Shown here in pieces: positions 16,868 through 25,922 of a DNA stretch of 64,000 nucleotides; positions within the stretch are counted from its first letter, which is position 1, and every line of letters starts with the position of its first letter. Made by a program: the position numbers and the translations under genes. The DNA is from Limnochorda sp. L945t (GTDB lineage Bacteria > Bacillota > Limnochordia > Limnochordales > Geochordaceae), in assembly GCF_035593305.1 (NCBI RefSeq), contig NZ_CP141615.1, forward strand, positions 3,193,722-3,257,721. The letters are read 5' to 3'. The notes below the pieces were generated by a model that saw only the letters and a program-made list of their open reading frames with translations, was not told the origin of the DNA and did no database searches.

Positions 16868-18666
16868 CGTCGCGGGAGTCGGGCATCACCAGGGATCCGT
16901 CGCCCCAGGTGCGGATCGCCGTGACCGTCGACGGGCGGCCGGTGTCGGTGCCGCCGGGGTCCACGGTGCTGGACGCGGTGCGCCAGGCAGGGGTCGACGT
17001 GCCGACCCTGTGCAGCCATCCGGATCTCCTGATCCGGGGCAGCTGCCGGTTGTGCGTCGTGAGCGTGGACGGCAAGCCCGGGCTGGTCGCCTCGTGTGAG
17101 ACCCCGGTGCACGATGGGATGACGGTGCGGACCTTCGGCGCCGACATCCAGGAGGCGCGGCGGGTCAGTCTGGAGCTCCTGCTGGCGCGGCACCCCATGG
17201 AGTGCCCCATTTGCGAGCGCTCGGGGCACTGCGAGCTCCAGGCCGTCGCACAACGGCTGGGCGTGCGGGCTGCCCGGTTTACCCCGATGCTCCTGCCGGC
17301 CGTGGCCGATCGAACCAGCCCCTCCATCGTGCGCGAGCCGGCACGGTGCATCCTGTGCCGGCGCTGCGTCGAGGTTTGCATGGACGTGCAATCGGTGGCG
17401 GCTCTGTTTCCCGCCGGGCGAGGCTACCAGACGCACATCGGCACGTTCATGGAGTCGGGCCTGGCCCAGGTGGCGTGCGCGCTGTGCGGCCAGTGCCTGC
17501 TCGCCTGCCCGACCGGGGCGATCCACGAGGTGGACCACACAGAGCGGGTCTGGCAGGCGATTGCCGACCCGGAGCGACACGTGGTCGTGCAAACGGCCCC
17601 GGCCATCCGGGTCTCGCTGGCGGAGGCGTTTGGCGCGGCGCCCGGCGAGATCACCACCGGCAAGATGGTGGCCGCGCTGCGGCGCTTGGGCTTCGACGAG
17701 GTGTTCGACACCAACTTCGCGGCGGACCTGACGATTCTCGAGGAGGGCCATGAGTTCATCGGCCGCCTGCTGTCCCCGGGGCAAAGCCCGCTGCCCATGA
17801 TCACCTCGTGCAGCCCCGGATGGATCAAGTTCATCGAACACTTCTACCCTCAGTTGCTCGGTCATCTGTCGAGTTGCAAGTCTCCGCACGAGATGCTCGG
17901 CGCGCTGGTCAAGACCTACTACGCTGAGAAGCGGGAGATGGATCCGGCCCGCCTGAGCGTGGTCTCCGTCATGCCGTGTACGGCCAAGAAGTTCGAGGCG
18001 GAGCGACCGGAGATGGGCAGGGACGGGATGCGAGACGTGGATGCCGTCCTGACCACCCGGGAGCTGGCCCGGATGATCCGGGAGGCCGGTATCGACTTCG
18101 CCAGCCTGCCGGAGGAGGATTTCGACGAGCCCCTGGGCCTGTCGACGGGAGCGGCCGCGCTCTTCGGCGCCACCGGCGGCGTCATGGAGGCCGCCCTGCG
18201 CACGGTATACGCCGTGGTGACCGGTAAGGAGGCGCCGCCCCTCGAGTTCGCGGCCGTGCGGGGCATCGACGGCCTGCGGGAGGCGGAGATCCGCATCAAC
18301 GGGCAGGCGGTGAGGGTGGCAGTCGCCCACGGCCTGGGTAACGCCCGCGTCTTGCTCGACCAGATCGCCGAGGGGAAGAGCCCTTACCAGTTCATCGAGG
18401 TGATGGCATGTCCCGGCGGCTGCATCGGGGGCGGCGGCCAGCCGATACCGTCCACCAAGGAGATCCGAGGGCGGCGGATCCGGGCGATCCATGCCGTGGA
18501 CGAATCCAAGGCGCTGCGGCGCTCGCACGAAAACCCGGCTCTGCAGCAGCTTTACCGGGAGTACCTCGGGGAGCCGGGCAGCGAGCGCGCCCATCACTTG
18601 CTCCACACGCACTACACGCCGCGTGCGCTGTGGCAGCCGGTGGAGGCGCGGGCGGTGGTCTCGTAG
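16864..18666 (+). CDS. [FeFe] hydrogenase catalytic subunit (HydA/HndD type)
   Basis: A 600-residue enzyme starting with ATGA overlapping the upstream stop. Order: N-terminal [2Fe-2S] ferredoxin domain (CSHPDLLIRGSCRLC, later C), His/Cys [4Fe-4S] domain (HPMECPICERSGHCELQ), two-cluster ferredoxin domain (CILCRRCVEVC, CALCGQCLLACP), then the H-cluster domain. H-cluster motifs are TSCSPGW (C316), MPCTAKKFE (C372) and EVMACPGGCIGG (C516, C520). The first motif has Ser317 where most enzymes have a second Cys. With HydC and HydB it interconverts NADH, protons and H2 in the cytoplasm. Maturases HydEFG are not in the window. Confidence 0.92.
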   Translation: MTSRESGITRDPSPQVRIAVTVDGRPVSVPPGSTVLDAVRQAGVDVPTLCSHPDLLIRGSCRLCVVSVDGKPGLVASCETPVHDGMTVRTFGADIQEARRVSLELLLARHPMECPICERSGHCELQAVAQRLGVRAARFTPMLLPAVADRTSPSIVREPARCILCRRCVEVCMDVQSVAALFPAGRGYQTHIGTFMESGLAQVACALCGQCLLACPTGAIHEVDHTERVWQAIADPERHVVVQTAPAIRVSLAEAFGAAPGEITTGKMVAALRRLGFDEVFDTNFAADLTILEEGHEFIGRLLSPGQSPLPMITSCSPGWIKFIEHFYPQLLGHLSSCKSPHEMLGALVKTYYAEKREMDPARLSVVSVMPCTAKKFEAERPEMGRDGMRDVDAVLTTRELARMIREAGIDFASLPEEDFDEPLGLSTGAAALFGATGGVMEAALRTVYAVVTGKEAPPLEFAAVRGIDGLREAEIRINGQAVRVAVAHGLGNARVLLDQIAEGKSPYQFIEVMACPGGCIGGGGQPIPSTKEIRGRRIRAIHAVDESKALRRSHENPALQQLYREYLGEPGSERAHHLLHTHYTPRALWQPVEARAVVS

Positions 18667-18731
18667 CGGCCTTCGCCTTGGCTCCAGTTTGACCTGATAT
18701 CCTGCCGCCCGGGCTTCCCATCGTCGCTCGC

Positions 18732-20234
18732 TCACGCCGGCGTGCCGCTCGGCAAGCTCGCCGGCGCGCGCCTGCGGCGCATCATCGGCACCAGGAGCAA
18801 CAGCGCGGACAGCACGAGCACGACCAGGGATAGCGGCCGGGTGAAGAAGATGGACGGGTTTCCGCGGGACATCATCATGGCCTGGCGCATGGTCTGCTCC
18901 ATGAGCGGCCCGAGGACGATGGCGAGCACCATGGGCGCCGCCGGGAATCGGTAGACCCGCATGACGAACCCGAGCACCCCGAAGGCGATGAGCATCAGGA
19001 GGTCCAGCAGGCTGTTGTTGATGGCGTACACCCCGATGAAGGATAAGGCCACCACCGCTGCCAGCAGCAGGGGCTTGGGGATGTCGAGGATCCGGGCGAA
19101 GAGGGGCACGAGGGGCAGGTTGAGGATGAGCAACATCACGTTGCCGATGTACATGCTCGCCACGAGGCCCCAGAAGATCTCGGGGTGCTGGGGGATGAGC
19201 AGCGGCCCTGGCTGGATGCCGTGGATCATGAGCGCTCCCAGCATGACCGCCGTGGTGGCCGACCCCGGGAGGCCCAGGGTGAGCAGCGGCACCATCGCGC
19301 CCGAGGCAGCCCCGTTGTTGGCAGACTCTGGTGCCGCCACGCCTTCGATGGCGCCTCGCCCGAAGCGCTCCGGGTGTTTGGAAACCTGCTTTTCGATGCT
19401 GTAGACGATGAACGACGAGGTGCTGGCCCCCACACCGGGCAGTACCCCCAGCAGGAACCCGATGAGCCCGCCCCGGAGCATCGGCCTCCATGACTGGCGC
19501 AGGTCCTCCCGGGTCGGGTAGGGCGTCTTGACCGGGATGCGCTGGGCCAGCGTCTCCGGCTGCACGACCTCCCAGAGCACCTCGGCTATCGCGAACAGCC
19601 CCAGCGCCACGACCAGGAACTCGACCCCGTCCAGGAGCTCGGGGTTGCCGAAGGTAAACCGGGTCGTGCCGGTCTGCAGGTCGATGCCGATGGTACCCAG
19701 GGCCAGCCCTACCAGCATGGAGATGAGTGCCTTGGCCACCGAACCCTCGGCAAAGGAGGCCGTGGCCGTCAACCCCAGCAGCATCAACGCGAAGTACTCC
19801 GGGGGTTGGAACGCCAGCGCCAGCCGTCCCAGCGGCGGGCCGCCCACCATCATGAGTACCACGCCGAGCGTTCCGGCGATGAACGATCCGATGGCGGCGA
19901 CGCCCAGGGCGCTGCCGGCGCGACCCTGGCGGGCCAGCTCGTAGCCGTCGAACGTCGTCACCACCGAAGAGGCCTCGCCGGGCGTCTTGAGCAGGATGGA
20001 CGTCGTGGAACCGCCGTACATCGCCCCGTAGTATACGCCGGCCATGGCAATGATGGCGGAAACGGCAGGCAGCTTGAAGGTCATGGGGATGAGGAGCGCC
20101 ACGGCGCTGATGGGTCCGATGCCGGGCAGCACTCCCACCACCGTCCCGGCGATGACGCCGAGAGACACGAGCAACAAGTTGATGGGCTGCAGGGCGACGG
20201 AGAAACCGTGGCCCAGCATCGACAGGACGTCCAT
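18732..20234 (-). CDS. tctA: Tripartite tricarboxylate transporter, large membrane subunit TctA
   Basis: A 500-residue membrane protein with about twelve hydrophobic segments. The family hallmarks are present: VLPGIGPISAVALLIPMTF near residue 40, YYGAMYGGSTTSILLKTPGEASSVVTTFDGYELARQGRAG, and PGVGASTSSFIVYSIEKQ with PESANNGAASGAMVPLLTLGLPGSATTAVMLG. It forms the channel of a secondary transporter for citrate-like acids driven by an ion gradient. It is last in a tctC-tctB-tctA operon and ends 66 bases from the convergent hydrogenase gene. Confidence 0.95.
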   Translation of the reverse strand: MDVLSMLGHGFSVALQPINLLLVSLGVIAGTVVGVLPGIGPISAVALLIPMTFKLPAVSAIIAMAGVYYGAMYGGSTTSILLKTPGEASSVVTTFDGYELARQGRAGSALGVAAIGSFIAGTLGVVLMMVGGPPLGRLALAFQPPEYFALMLLGLTATASFAEGSVAKALISMLVGLALGTIGIDLQTGTTRFTFGNPELLDGVEFLVVALGLFAIAEVLWEVVQPETLAQRIPVKTPYPTREDLRQSWRPMLRGGLIGFLLGVLPGVGASTSSFIVYSIEKQVSKHPERFGRGAIEGVAAPESANNGAASGAMVPLLTLGLPGSATTAVMLGALMIHGIQPGPLLIPQHPEIFWGLVASMYIGNVMLLILNLPLVPLFARILDIPKPLLLAAVVALSFIGVYAINNSLLDLLMLIAFGVLGFVMRVYRFPAAPMVLAIVLGPLMEQTMRQAMMMSRGNPSIFFTRPLSLVVLVLSALLLLVPMMRRRRAPASLPSGTPA

Positions 20235-20267
20235 GGGCGGCCTCGCCTGCTTCCCGTATCGGTATCG

Positions 20268-20747
20268 CTACAGGGGCCAGACGCCGCGAGGCAGAGGCAC
20301 CTGCAGCAGGTTGTTGAAGAAGTACCAGATGGCCAGGGAGAAGGTGGCGGCCACCGCGACCGTGCTCGCCCACCGGCGCCAGCCCAGCACCGGCGGGACG
20401 GCCACCAGGAAAGCGAAGGTAGCCGCCACGAAGCCCAGAGGCTCCAGGACGTGCACGTACCCCAGGCTCAGCAGCGCGACCGCAGCCGCACGCCACAGCT
20501 GCGGCATCCTCCAGTGGAAGCCCTCGGGCGCGGCGTAAGGGCCGGGACGGGCGGCCAGGAGGAGGGAGACCGCCAGCAAGGCGACGCCCACCGCCATGGG
20601 AAAGACGTGCGCGTCCACGACGACGGTCATCTGAAAGCGCGGCAGCTTCCATGCCTCCCAGAGGTACCAGAGCGCGACCAGCGCCATCGACAGCCCGATC
20701 GTCGTATCGACGCTCACCCGGTGAGCCGGGTCGTGGTGCCGGCGCAT
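20268..20747 (-). CDS. tctB: Tripartite tricarboxylate transporter, small membrane subunit TctB
   Basis: A 159-residue protein with four membrane segments, the normal size for TctB: the first at TIGLSMALVALWYLWEAW, then VFPMAVGVALLAVSLLL, a middle hydrophobic pair, and SLAIWYFFNNLLQVPLPRG at the C-terminus, a typical TctB ending. It lies 19 bases downstream of tctC and 33 bases upstream of tctA on the minus strand. Confidence 0.85.
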   Translation of the reverse strand: MRRHHDPAHRVSVDTTIGLSMALVALWYLWEAWKLPRFQMTVVVDAHVFPMAVGVALLAVSLLLAARPGPYAAPEGFHWRMPQLWRAAAVALLSLGYVHVLEPLGFVAATFAFLVAVPPVLGWRRWASTVAVAATFSLAIWYFFNNLLQVPLPRGVWPL

Positions 20748-20766
20748 GGCGGCCCCCCTTTCTCCG

Positions 20767-21801
20767 TTACTTGAGCAGCCCCATCTCTTTCAACAGGTTG
20801 CCCATGAGCTTCTCTTGCCCGTCGAGGTAAGCCTTGAACTGGTCTCCCGGCAGGTAGCCCGGATGCCAGTTGAACCGGCGCAGCATCTCCTTCCACTCCG
20901 GCGTCTGGACCATCTTGGCCAGGGCGTTGGACATGTACGTGCGGGCCTCCTCCGGCATGCCGGGCGGCCCGAAGATGCCCCGCCACACCTCGAACGTGGC
21001 GTTGATGCCGAGCTCCTTGAGCGTCGGGACGTTGGAGAGGCGGGGGTCGGTCAGGCGCTCCGGCGAGGTGACGGCCAGGGCCCGGACCGAGCCGGCCTCG
21101 ATGTACCCGAGGATGTCGCCGACGCTGGTTGAGACGATGTCGATGGAGCCTCCCAGGAGGGCGGCGTTGAGCTCCGATCCACCCGGGAAGCTGATGTACA
21201 GCACGTTGCGCACGTCGACGCCCGATTGCTGGGCGGCCATCATGAAGGAGAGGTGGTCCATGCTACCTGGAGCCGACGCGCCGCCGACCACCAGGCCCTT
21301 CGGGTTTTGCCGAAGGACCGCCATCAGCTCGTCGAGAGACTTGTAGCGGGAGTCGGAGCGCACCCCGATGATCTGGTAGTCGTTGAAGAGCCGTGCAAGC
21401 GGCGTCAAATCGCGGTAGCTGAAAGGCGTTTGCTTGTTGAGGTGGATGAGGATGAGCGGTGGCGAGAAGACGATGAGCGTGTTGGGGTCTCCCTTGCGGT
21501 TTTGTACGACGTGGCTGAGAGCGACGGCTCCGCCCCCGCCGGCCCGGTTTTCGACGGGCATCGCCACGGGGACGAGGCGGGTCTCGGTCAGCACCTGCGA
21601 GACGGTGCGGGCCGTGAGGTCCCATCCGCTCCCGGGACCTGCTGGAGCGACGACGGTGATGGGCCGCGAGGGGTAACCTTCGGCCAGAGCTGGAGTCGTG
21701 ACGAAAACAGCCATGAAGGCCATCAAGACGGTTAACGGCACGACGACCGGCAGAACGTGGACATTCCATCGCAACCGCATGCCCAGCGACGATCCACGCA
21801 C
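20767..21801 (-). CDS. tctC: Tripartite tricarboxylate transporter, binding protein TctC
   Basis: A 344-residue exported solute receptor. GTG at 21801 has GAGGGGGG nine bases upstream; ATG at 21780 is the other option. The signal segment (VLPVVVPLTVLMAFMAVFVTTPALA) ends before EGYPSRPITVVAPAGPGSGWDLTAR, the usual mature start of Bug/TctC receptors. VENRAGGGGAVALSHV and GGSIDIVSTSVGDILGYIEAG are family motifs. The ligand is a carboxylate and its identity cannot be read from sequence. Confidence 0.93.
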   Translation of the reverse strand: MRGSSLGMRLRWNVHVLPVVVPLTVLMAFMAVFVTTPALAEGYPSRPITVVAPAGPGSGWDLTARTVSQVLTETRLVPVAMPVENRAGGGGAVALSHVVQNRKGDPNTLIVFSPPLILIHLNKQTPFSYRDLTPLARLFNDYQIIGVRSDSRYKSLDELMAVLRQNPKGLVVGGASAPGSMDHLSFMMAAQQSGVDVRNVLYISFPGGSELNAALLGGSIDIVSTSVGDILGYIEAGSVRALAVTSPERLTDPRLSNVPTLKELGINATFEVWRGIFGPPGMPEEARTYMSNALAKMVQTPEWKEMLRRFNWHPGYLPGDQFKAYLDGQEKLMGNLLKEMGLLK

Positions 21802-21900
21802 GAGATCTCGCCCCCCTCGGCTTCACCCCGTGACGCGGTGCGTCGCGGGGTAGTGGCAACCCTTTTCGTGCCGCGTGGCAGGGGTTCCTCTCGCGAGCCG

Positions 21901-22716
21901 TTACGAGTGCTGTTCGTGCTCTTGCGTGCCGAAGCGGCGGAGCATGACCCGTTCCAGGAGGGCCACGGTCGCGTAGAGCAGCACGGAGAGCCCGATCAGC
22001 AGGGCGAGCGAGGCCATGACGAGGTTCATGTCGAACACCTGCCCGCCGTACACGATCAGGTACCCGAGCCCCCGCCCGCCGGCCAGGAACTCGCCGGTGA
22101 CCGCGCCCACCAGCGCCAGGCCCACGTTGACCTTGAGCGCGCCGATGATGGCCGGCACCGCCGATGGCACGATCAGCATGCGAAAGATCTGCCCGCGCCG
22201 CGCTCCCAGCGACCTCAACAGCTGGACCCTGGCCGGATCCGTCTCCACGAAGGCCCCCAACACGACCACCACGGCCACGACGACCGTGATGGCGATGGCC
22301 ATGGCGATCACCGACTGCACGTTGGTGCCGAGCCAGACGATGAAGAGGGGGCCCAGGGCCACCTTCGGGATCGCGTTGAAGACGACCAGGTAAGGTTCGA
22401 GCACCCGGGCGAGGTACGGCCACCACCACAGGGCGGCCGCGATGGCGACCCCGAGAGCGGTGCCTGCCACGAAGCCGGCTGCAGAGGCCAGCGCCGTGCT
22501 CGCCAGGTGTACCCAGAGGTGCCCCTGGGAGGCAAGCTGCAGGATGGCGCCGGCGGCGGCGGAAGGCCGGCTCACCAGGAATGCAGAAACCCATCCCTGG
22601 TCGGCGGCCAGCTCCCAGCCCCCGAGCAACAGCGCCAGCAGGGCGGCCTGCCCTGCCGCTGCGGCCAGGCGGGCCCGTCGCTGCGCCTTGACGTATCGGC
22701 GATGAGCGGCGGTCAT
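21901..22716 (-). CDS. ABC transporter permease, NitT/TauT type
   Basis: A 271-residue permease with an N-terminal membrane segment, GLLLGGWELAADQGWV-like, and the family pattern FNAIPKVALGPLFIVWLG, ending the core with GEFLAGGRGLGYLIVYG. The EAA-type loop is LLRSLGARRGQIFRMLIVPSAVPAIIGALK. The ATG at 22716 overlaps the stop of the ATPase gene (ATGA) and follows GGAGGT. Family members import nitrate, sulfonates, pyrimidines or riboflavin precursors. It works with the ATPase and binding protein just upstream on the minus strand. Confidence 0.88.
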   Translation of the reverse strand: MTAAHRRYVKAQRRARLAAAAGQAALLALLLGGWELAADQGWVSAFLVSRPSAAAGAILQLASQGHLWVHLASTALASAAGFVAGTALGVAIAAALWWWPYLARVLEPYLVVFNAIPKVALGPLFIVWLGTNVQSVIAMAIAITVVVAVVVVLGAFVETDPARVQLLRSLGARRGQIFRMLIVPSAVPAIIGALKVNVGLALVGAVTGEFLAGGRGLGYLIVYGGQVFDMNLVMASLALLIGLSVLLYATVALLERVMLRRFGTQEHEQHS

Positions 22717-23540
22717 GCGTGGACCTCCAGGTCGTTCCAGATGGCCGAGAAGTAGTCGGAATAGGCAGCCGACCGGCGGGCCTCCAGGGGCGACAGGCGG
22801 TCGGCCCCGGCGCCCAGGTCGATGACGTAGTTGGCCTTGACCCGGGCCGGGCGGTGCGTCAGGACCACCACCCGATCGCACAGGGCGATGGCCTCGCCGA
22901 TGTCGTGGGTGACGAGCAGCACGGTGGCGCCCCGAGGCCGCAACGCCCTCACCAGTTCCTCCTCGAGCAACAGCCGGGTCTGCCCGTCCACGGCAGAGAG
23001 GGGCTCGTCGAGCAGCACCACCCGCGGATCCAGGGCCAGGGTTCGCACGAGAGCCGCCCGCTGGCGCATCCCTCCCGAGAGCTCCCTGGGCAACCGCCGC
23101 TCGAAGCCGGCCAGGCCCGATACCCTCAACATCTGCTTGACCCGCTCCACGGCCTGGGGCGTACGGGCCCCCCGGACGTCGAGCCCCAGGAGCGCGTTGT
23201 CCAGCACCGTGCGCCACTCGAGCAGGCAGTCCTGCTGGAGCATGTAGCCGACGTCAGGCCGGGGGCCTCGGACAGACTCCCCGTCGATCCGCACTTCGCC
23301 GTGGTCGGGAGCCAGGAGCCCTGCTACGATGGAGAAGAGGGTGCTCTTTCCGCATCCGCTCGGGCCCACGATCCCGACCCACTCGCCGGGAGCGGCCTCG
23401 AGCGAGACGCCGGCGATGGCCCGCGTCTCGCCCCGGTGGTTGTGGTAGGTATAGGAGACGTCTTCGACCGACACCCGGCCTGCCGACTGCCCCACCTGCT
23501 GCTCCGCCGGGCGGATGGTCGTCCTGTGCATCGGTACCAC
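22713..23540 (-). CDS. ABC transporter ATP-binding protein, NitT/TauT type
   Basis: A 275-residue nucleotide-binding subunit. Walker A is GPSGCGKSTL, the Q-loop sits in GYMLQQDCLLEWRTV, the signature is LSGGMRQRAAL, Walker B is VVLLDEPLSAVD and the switch His is in LLVTHDIGEA. GTG at 23540 or ATG at 23531 could be the start; CAGGTGG suits the latter. It powers the importer formed with the permease downstream and the binding protein upstream. Confidence 0.93.
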   Translation of the reverse strand: MVPMHRTTIRPAEQQVGQSAGRVSVEDVSYTYHNHRGETRAIAGVSLEAAPGEWVGIVGPSGCGKSTLFSIVAGLLAPDHGEVRIDGESVRGPRPDVGYMLQQDCLLEWRTVLDNALLGLDVRGARTPQAVERVKQMLRVSGLAGFERRLPRELSGGMRQRAALVRTLALDPRVVLLDEPLSAVDGQTRLLLEEELVRALRPRGATVLLVTHDIGEAIALCDRVVVLTHRPARVKANYVIDLGAGADRLSPLEARRSAAYSDYFSAIWNDLEVHA

Positions 23541-23544
23541 CTGC

Positions 23545-24612
23545 TCACGACGACGGCGTGAGTTGGGCCACGGCGCGTTCGGCGAAGCGGTTGGTCATGA
23601 GCGTGTCGAAGGGTACCCGGCTCTTCAGTTCGCCGGCTGCCTGGATGACCTCCAGGAGGTGGTCGAATCCCTTGCGGGAGATGACCGGGGTCGTCTTCCA
23701 GGTACGCTGGTCCTTGTAGCGCTGCAAGGAGCGTTCGAGCACCGAACGATCCATGCCCGGGAAGAAGGGTGCGACCACCTGAGCGATCTCGGGGATGGAG
23801 TGGCTCGCGACCCACAGTTGGCCCCGGTAGATGGCGTTGGTGAAACGCTGGATGATGTCCGGATGCTGCTGGATGAAGCTCTTGCGGGCGTGGTAGACGG
23901 TGTAGGTGATCTCGCCTCCCTCGACCCCCAGCGAGGCGACGATCTGGCCGATCCCGCGCTGCTCCATGGCGGTCATGGTCGGTTCGAACTGGGCGATATA
24001 GTCGCCCATGCCGCCCTCGAAGGCGCCGGGGGCCGCCTCGTAGGCCAGGTGCGTGATGATCTGGACGTCTTTGTGGGGGTCGATGCCGTGCTGGCGCAAG
24101 ACCCACTCCAGCACCATCTCGGGCACGCCTCCCTTGCGCCCCCCGATGATGGTCTTGCCCCGCACGTCCGTCCAACGAAACTGCCCCGTCGGGTGCCGGG
24201 CCACCAGGAAGGAGCCGTCCGTCTGCGTGAGCTGCGCGAAGCCCACCGCGTAGTCCTGGGCGCCCCGCTGGTACACGTACACGGCCGCCTCCGGGCCGAA
24301 GAAGCCGATGTCCGCCGACCCCGACAGCAGGGCCGCCATGCCCTTGTCGGCGCCCTGTGCGGTGGCCAGCTTCACCTCGAGCCCCTCTTGCTCGAAAAAC
24401 CCCTTTGCCAGCGCCACGTACTGGGGCGCATAGAAGACGGAACGTGCGACCTCCGACAGCCGCACCACCGTCAACGGGCGTGACGGCGACCCTGCAGCGG
24501 CGTGGACGGCCCTCGAACCCATCACGAGACCAAGGATGGCCAGGGCGGCCACGATCCGGGCGAGCATGCCGACCTGCCGCGGGCGGCGCCCCGGCGACAG
24601 CCTGCCTCTCAC
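23545..24612 (-). CDS. ABC transporter substrate-binding protein, NMT1/THI5/SsuA type
   Basis: A 355-residue exported protein. GTG at 24612 is placed six bases after GGGGGAA; a longer frame to 24657 has no site. The signal segment ARIVAALAILGLVMGSRAVHA precedes the mature start. The motif FYAPQYVALAKGFFEQEGLEVKLATAQGADKGMAALLSGSADIGFFGPEA is the hallmark of NMT1/THI5-like receptors (thiamine pyrimidine, sulfonate, nitrate). Substrate is uncertain: a pyrimidine precursor or an organic acid would both fit. It stops four bases before the ATPase start. Confidence 0.85.
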   Translation of the reverse strand: MRGRLSPGRRPRQVGMLARIVAALAILGLVMGSRAVHAAAGSPSRPLTVVRLSEVARSVFYAPQYVALAKGFFEQEGLEVKLATAQGADKGMAALLSGSADIGFFGPEAAVYVYQRGAQDYAVGFAQLTQTDGSFLVARHPTGQFRWTDVRGKTIIGGRKGGVPEMVLEWVLRQHGIDPHKDVQIITHLAYEAAPGAFEGGMGDYIAQFEPTMTAMEQRGIGQIVASLGVEGGEITYTVYHARKSFIQQHPDIIQRFTNAIYRGQLWVASHSIPEIAQVVAPFFPGMDRSVLERSLQRYKDQRTWKTTPVISRKGFDHLLEVIQAAGELKSRVPFDTLMTNRFAERAVAQLTPSS

Positions 24613-24751
24613 GACGCATTCCCCCAACCGGCCGGCGAGCGGCCTGTGCGCATGCACCGGGGTGGGTGGCTCCCAGGAGCGGCGTCCTGGGCCCGGCGCA
24701 CCCCCATGCTACGCCTGGGGACGGGAGAGAGGTGAATGGTGGACGGCGGGG

Positions 24752-25669
24752 CTAGGAGCCGGCGCGGTGGCGGCCCTCCTCGGCAAGCCCCCGGTCGAAC
24801 CGCTCGTACTCCTCGTAGCCTATGAGGTCGTACAGCTCCCGGCGGGTCTGCATGCGATCCAGCAAATCCGCCTGGGTGCCGCGCTCCCGGATCGCCACCA
24901 GGACCTCCTCTACCGCACGTGCGGCCACCCGCAGCGTGCTCACCGGGAAGACGACCATCTTGTAGCCCATCGCCCGGAACTGCTCCACGCTCAGGTAGGG
25001 GGTCTTGCCCCACTCGGTCATGTTGGCGAGCAACGGCGCCGGGACCTGCCGGGCGAAGGTCCGGAACTCCTCCTCGCTCTCGAGGGCCTCGGGGAAGATC
25101 ACGTCCGCCCCCGCCTCCAGGTAGAGGCGGGCCCGTCGCACCGCTTCGCTCAACCCGTGGGTGGCCCTGGCGTCGGTCCGGGCCACGATCAGGGCCTCTC
25201 GGCGGACCCTGGCGGCCGCCGCCACCTTGGCGACCATCTCTTCGGCCGCCACCACGGACTTGCCGCTCAGGTGGCCGCACTTCTTGGGCATCTCCTGATC
25301 CTCGATCTGGATCGCAGCCGCCCCCGCCTCCTCGAGCTCCCGCACCGCCGCGGCCACGTTGAGCGCCTCTCCGAAGCCGGTGTCCGCGTCCACGACGATG
25401 GGAAGCCCGGTGGCGCGAAAGAGCTGCCGCACCGCCTGGCTCAGCTCCGTCAGCGTGAACAACCCGAGGTCGGGCAGCCCCATGCTGGCCGAGAAGGCGG
25501 CACCCGAGAAATAGAGGGCCCGGAACCCCACCTTGCGCGCGATCAGCCCCACCAGCGGGTTGAACGCCCCCGGCGCCACCACGATGGGCTCCCCTTCGAG
25601 GAGCCTTCGTAACACGGTGCCCGGGTGCTCGGTGCCGGGCCGCTCCAGCACCCACGCAGGACCTGCCAC
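24752..25669 (-). CDS. 2-methylisocitrate lyase / PEP mutase family lyase (PrpB-like)
   Basis: A 305-residue enzyme of the isocitrate lyase/PEP mutase superfamily. VAPGAFNPLVGLIARKVGFRALYFSGAAFSASMGLPDLG, the metal-binding VDADTGFGEALNV, and the catalytic KKCGHLSGK loop (Cys base) match 2-methylisocitrate lyase. GTG at 25669 has AAGGAGG eight bases before it. The reaction gives pyruvate and succinate from 2-methylisocitrate. Other methylcitrate cycle genes are not visible, so oxaloacetate or 2,3-dimethylmalate lyase activity remains possible. The neighbouring tricarboxylate importer suggests use of imported citrate-like acids. Confidence 0.8.
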   Translation of the reverse strand: MAGPAWVLERPGTEHPGTVLRRLLEGEPIVVAPGAFNPLVGLIARKVGFRALYFSGAAFSASMGLPDLGLFTLTELSQAVRQLFRATGLPIVVDADTGFGEALNVAAAVRELEEAGAAAIQIEDQEMPKKCGHLSGKSVVAAEEMVAKVAAAARVRREALIVARTDARATHGLSEAVRRARLYLEAGADVIFPEALESEEEFRTFARQVPAPLLANMTEWGKTPYLSVEQFRAMGYKMVVFPVSTLRVAARAVEEVLVAIRERGTQADLLDRMQTRRELYDLIGYEEYERFDRGLAEEGRHRAGS

Positions 25670-25692
25670 GCCTGAACCCTCCTTGCCCGCTC

Positions 25693-25710
25693 GCACGGTC
25701 TTCTCCGTGC
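25693..25710. repeat. Short inverted repeat upstream of the lyase gene
   Basis: GCACGG (25693-25698) and CCGTGC (25705-25710) with a six-base loop, just ahead of the lyase ribosome site on the minus strand. It could be an operator or mRNA hairpin. A second stem GCCGTCG/CGACGGC lies at 25818-25824 and 25829-25835 in the same gap. Nothing else is seen in 25670-25922. Confidence 0.3.
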
Positions 25711-25922
25711 ACGTCAGATGCGCAAGAGCTCACCCGGCCGGCGCAGGTCATCCTGCTGCTCCGGCTGTATCACCCACCGTATCGCCGCGCGAAAGGCCAC
25801 TCCACTGGGGTCAGCACGCCGTCGGGGCCGACGGCCGCGGCGTACTCGGCCGGCAGCCCGGCGGAGCAGTCGCTCAGGCTTTAGCACCTGGGCAAGGGGT
25901 TACCTCCCCGGTGCGGCGACGC

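Noticed and set aside
16153-20652. Very long minus-strand open frame (about 1,500 codons) across the hydrogenase genes and tctA
   Set aside because: It is antisense to well-supported genes and its translation is rich in Arg, Pro, Gly and His with no motif, as expected from GC-rich DNA.
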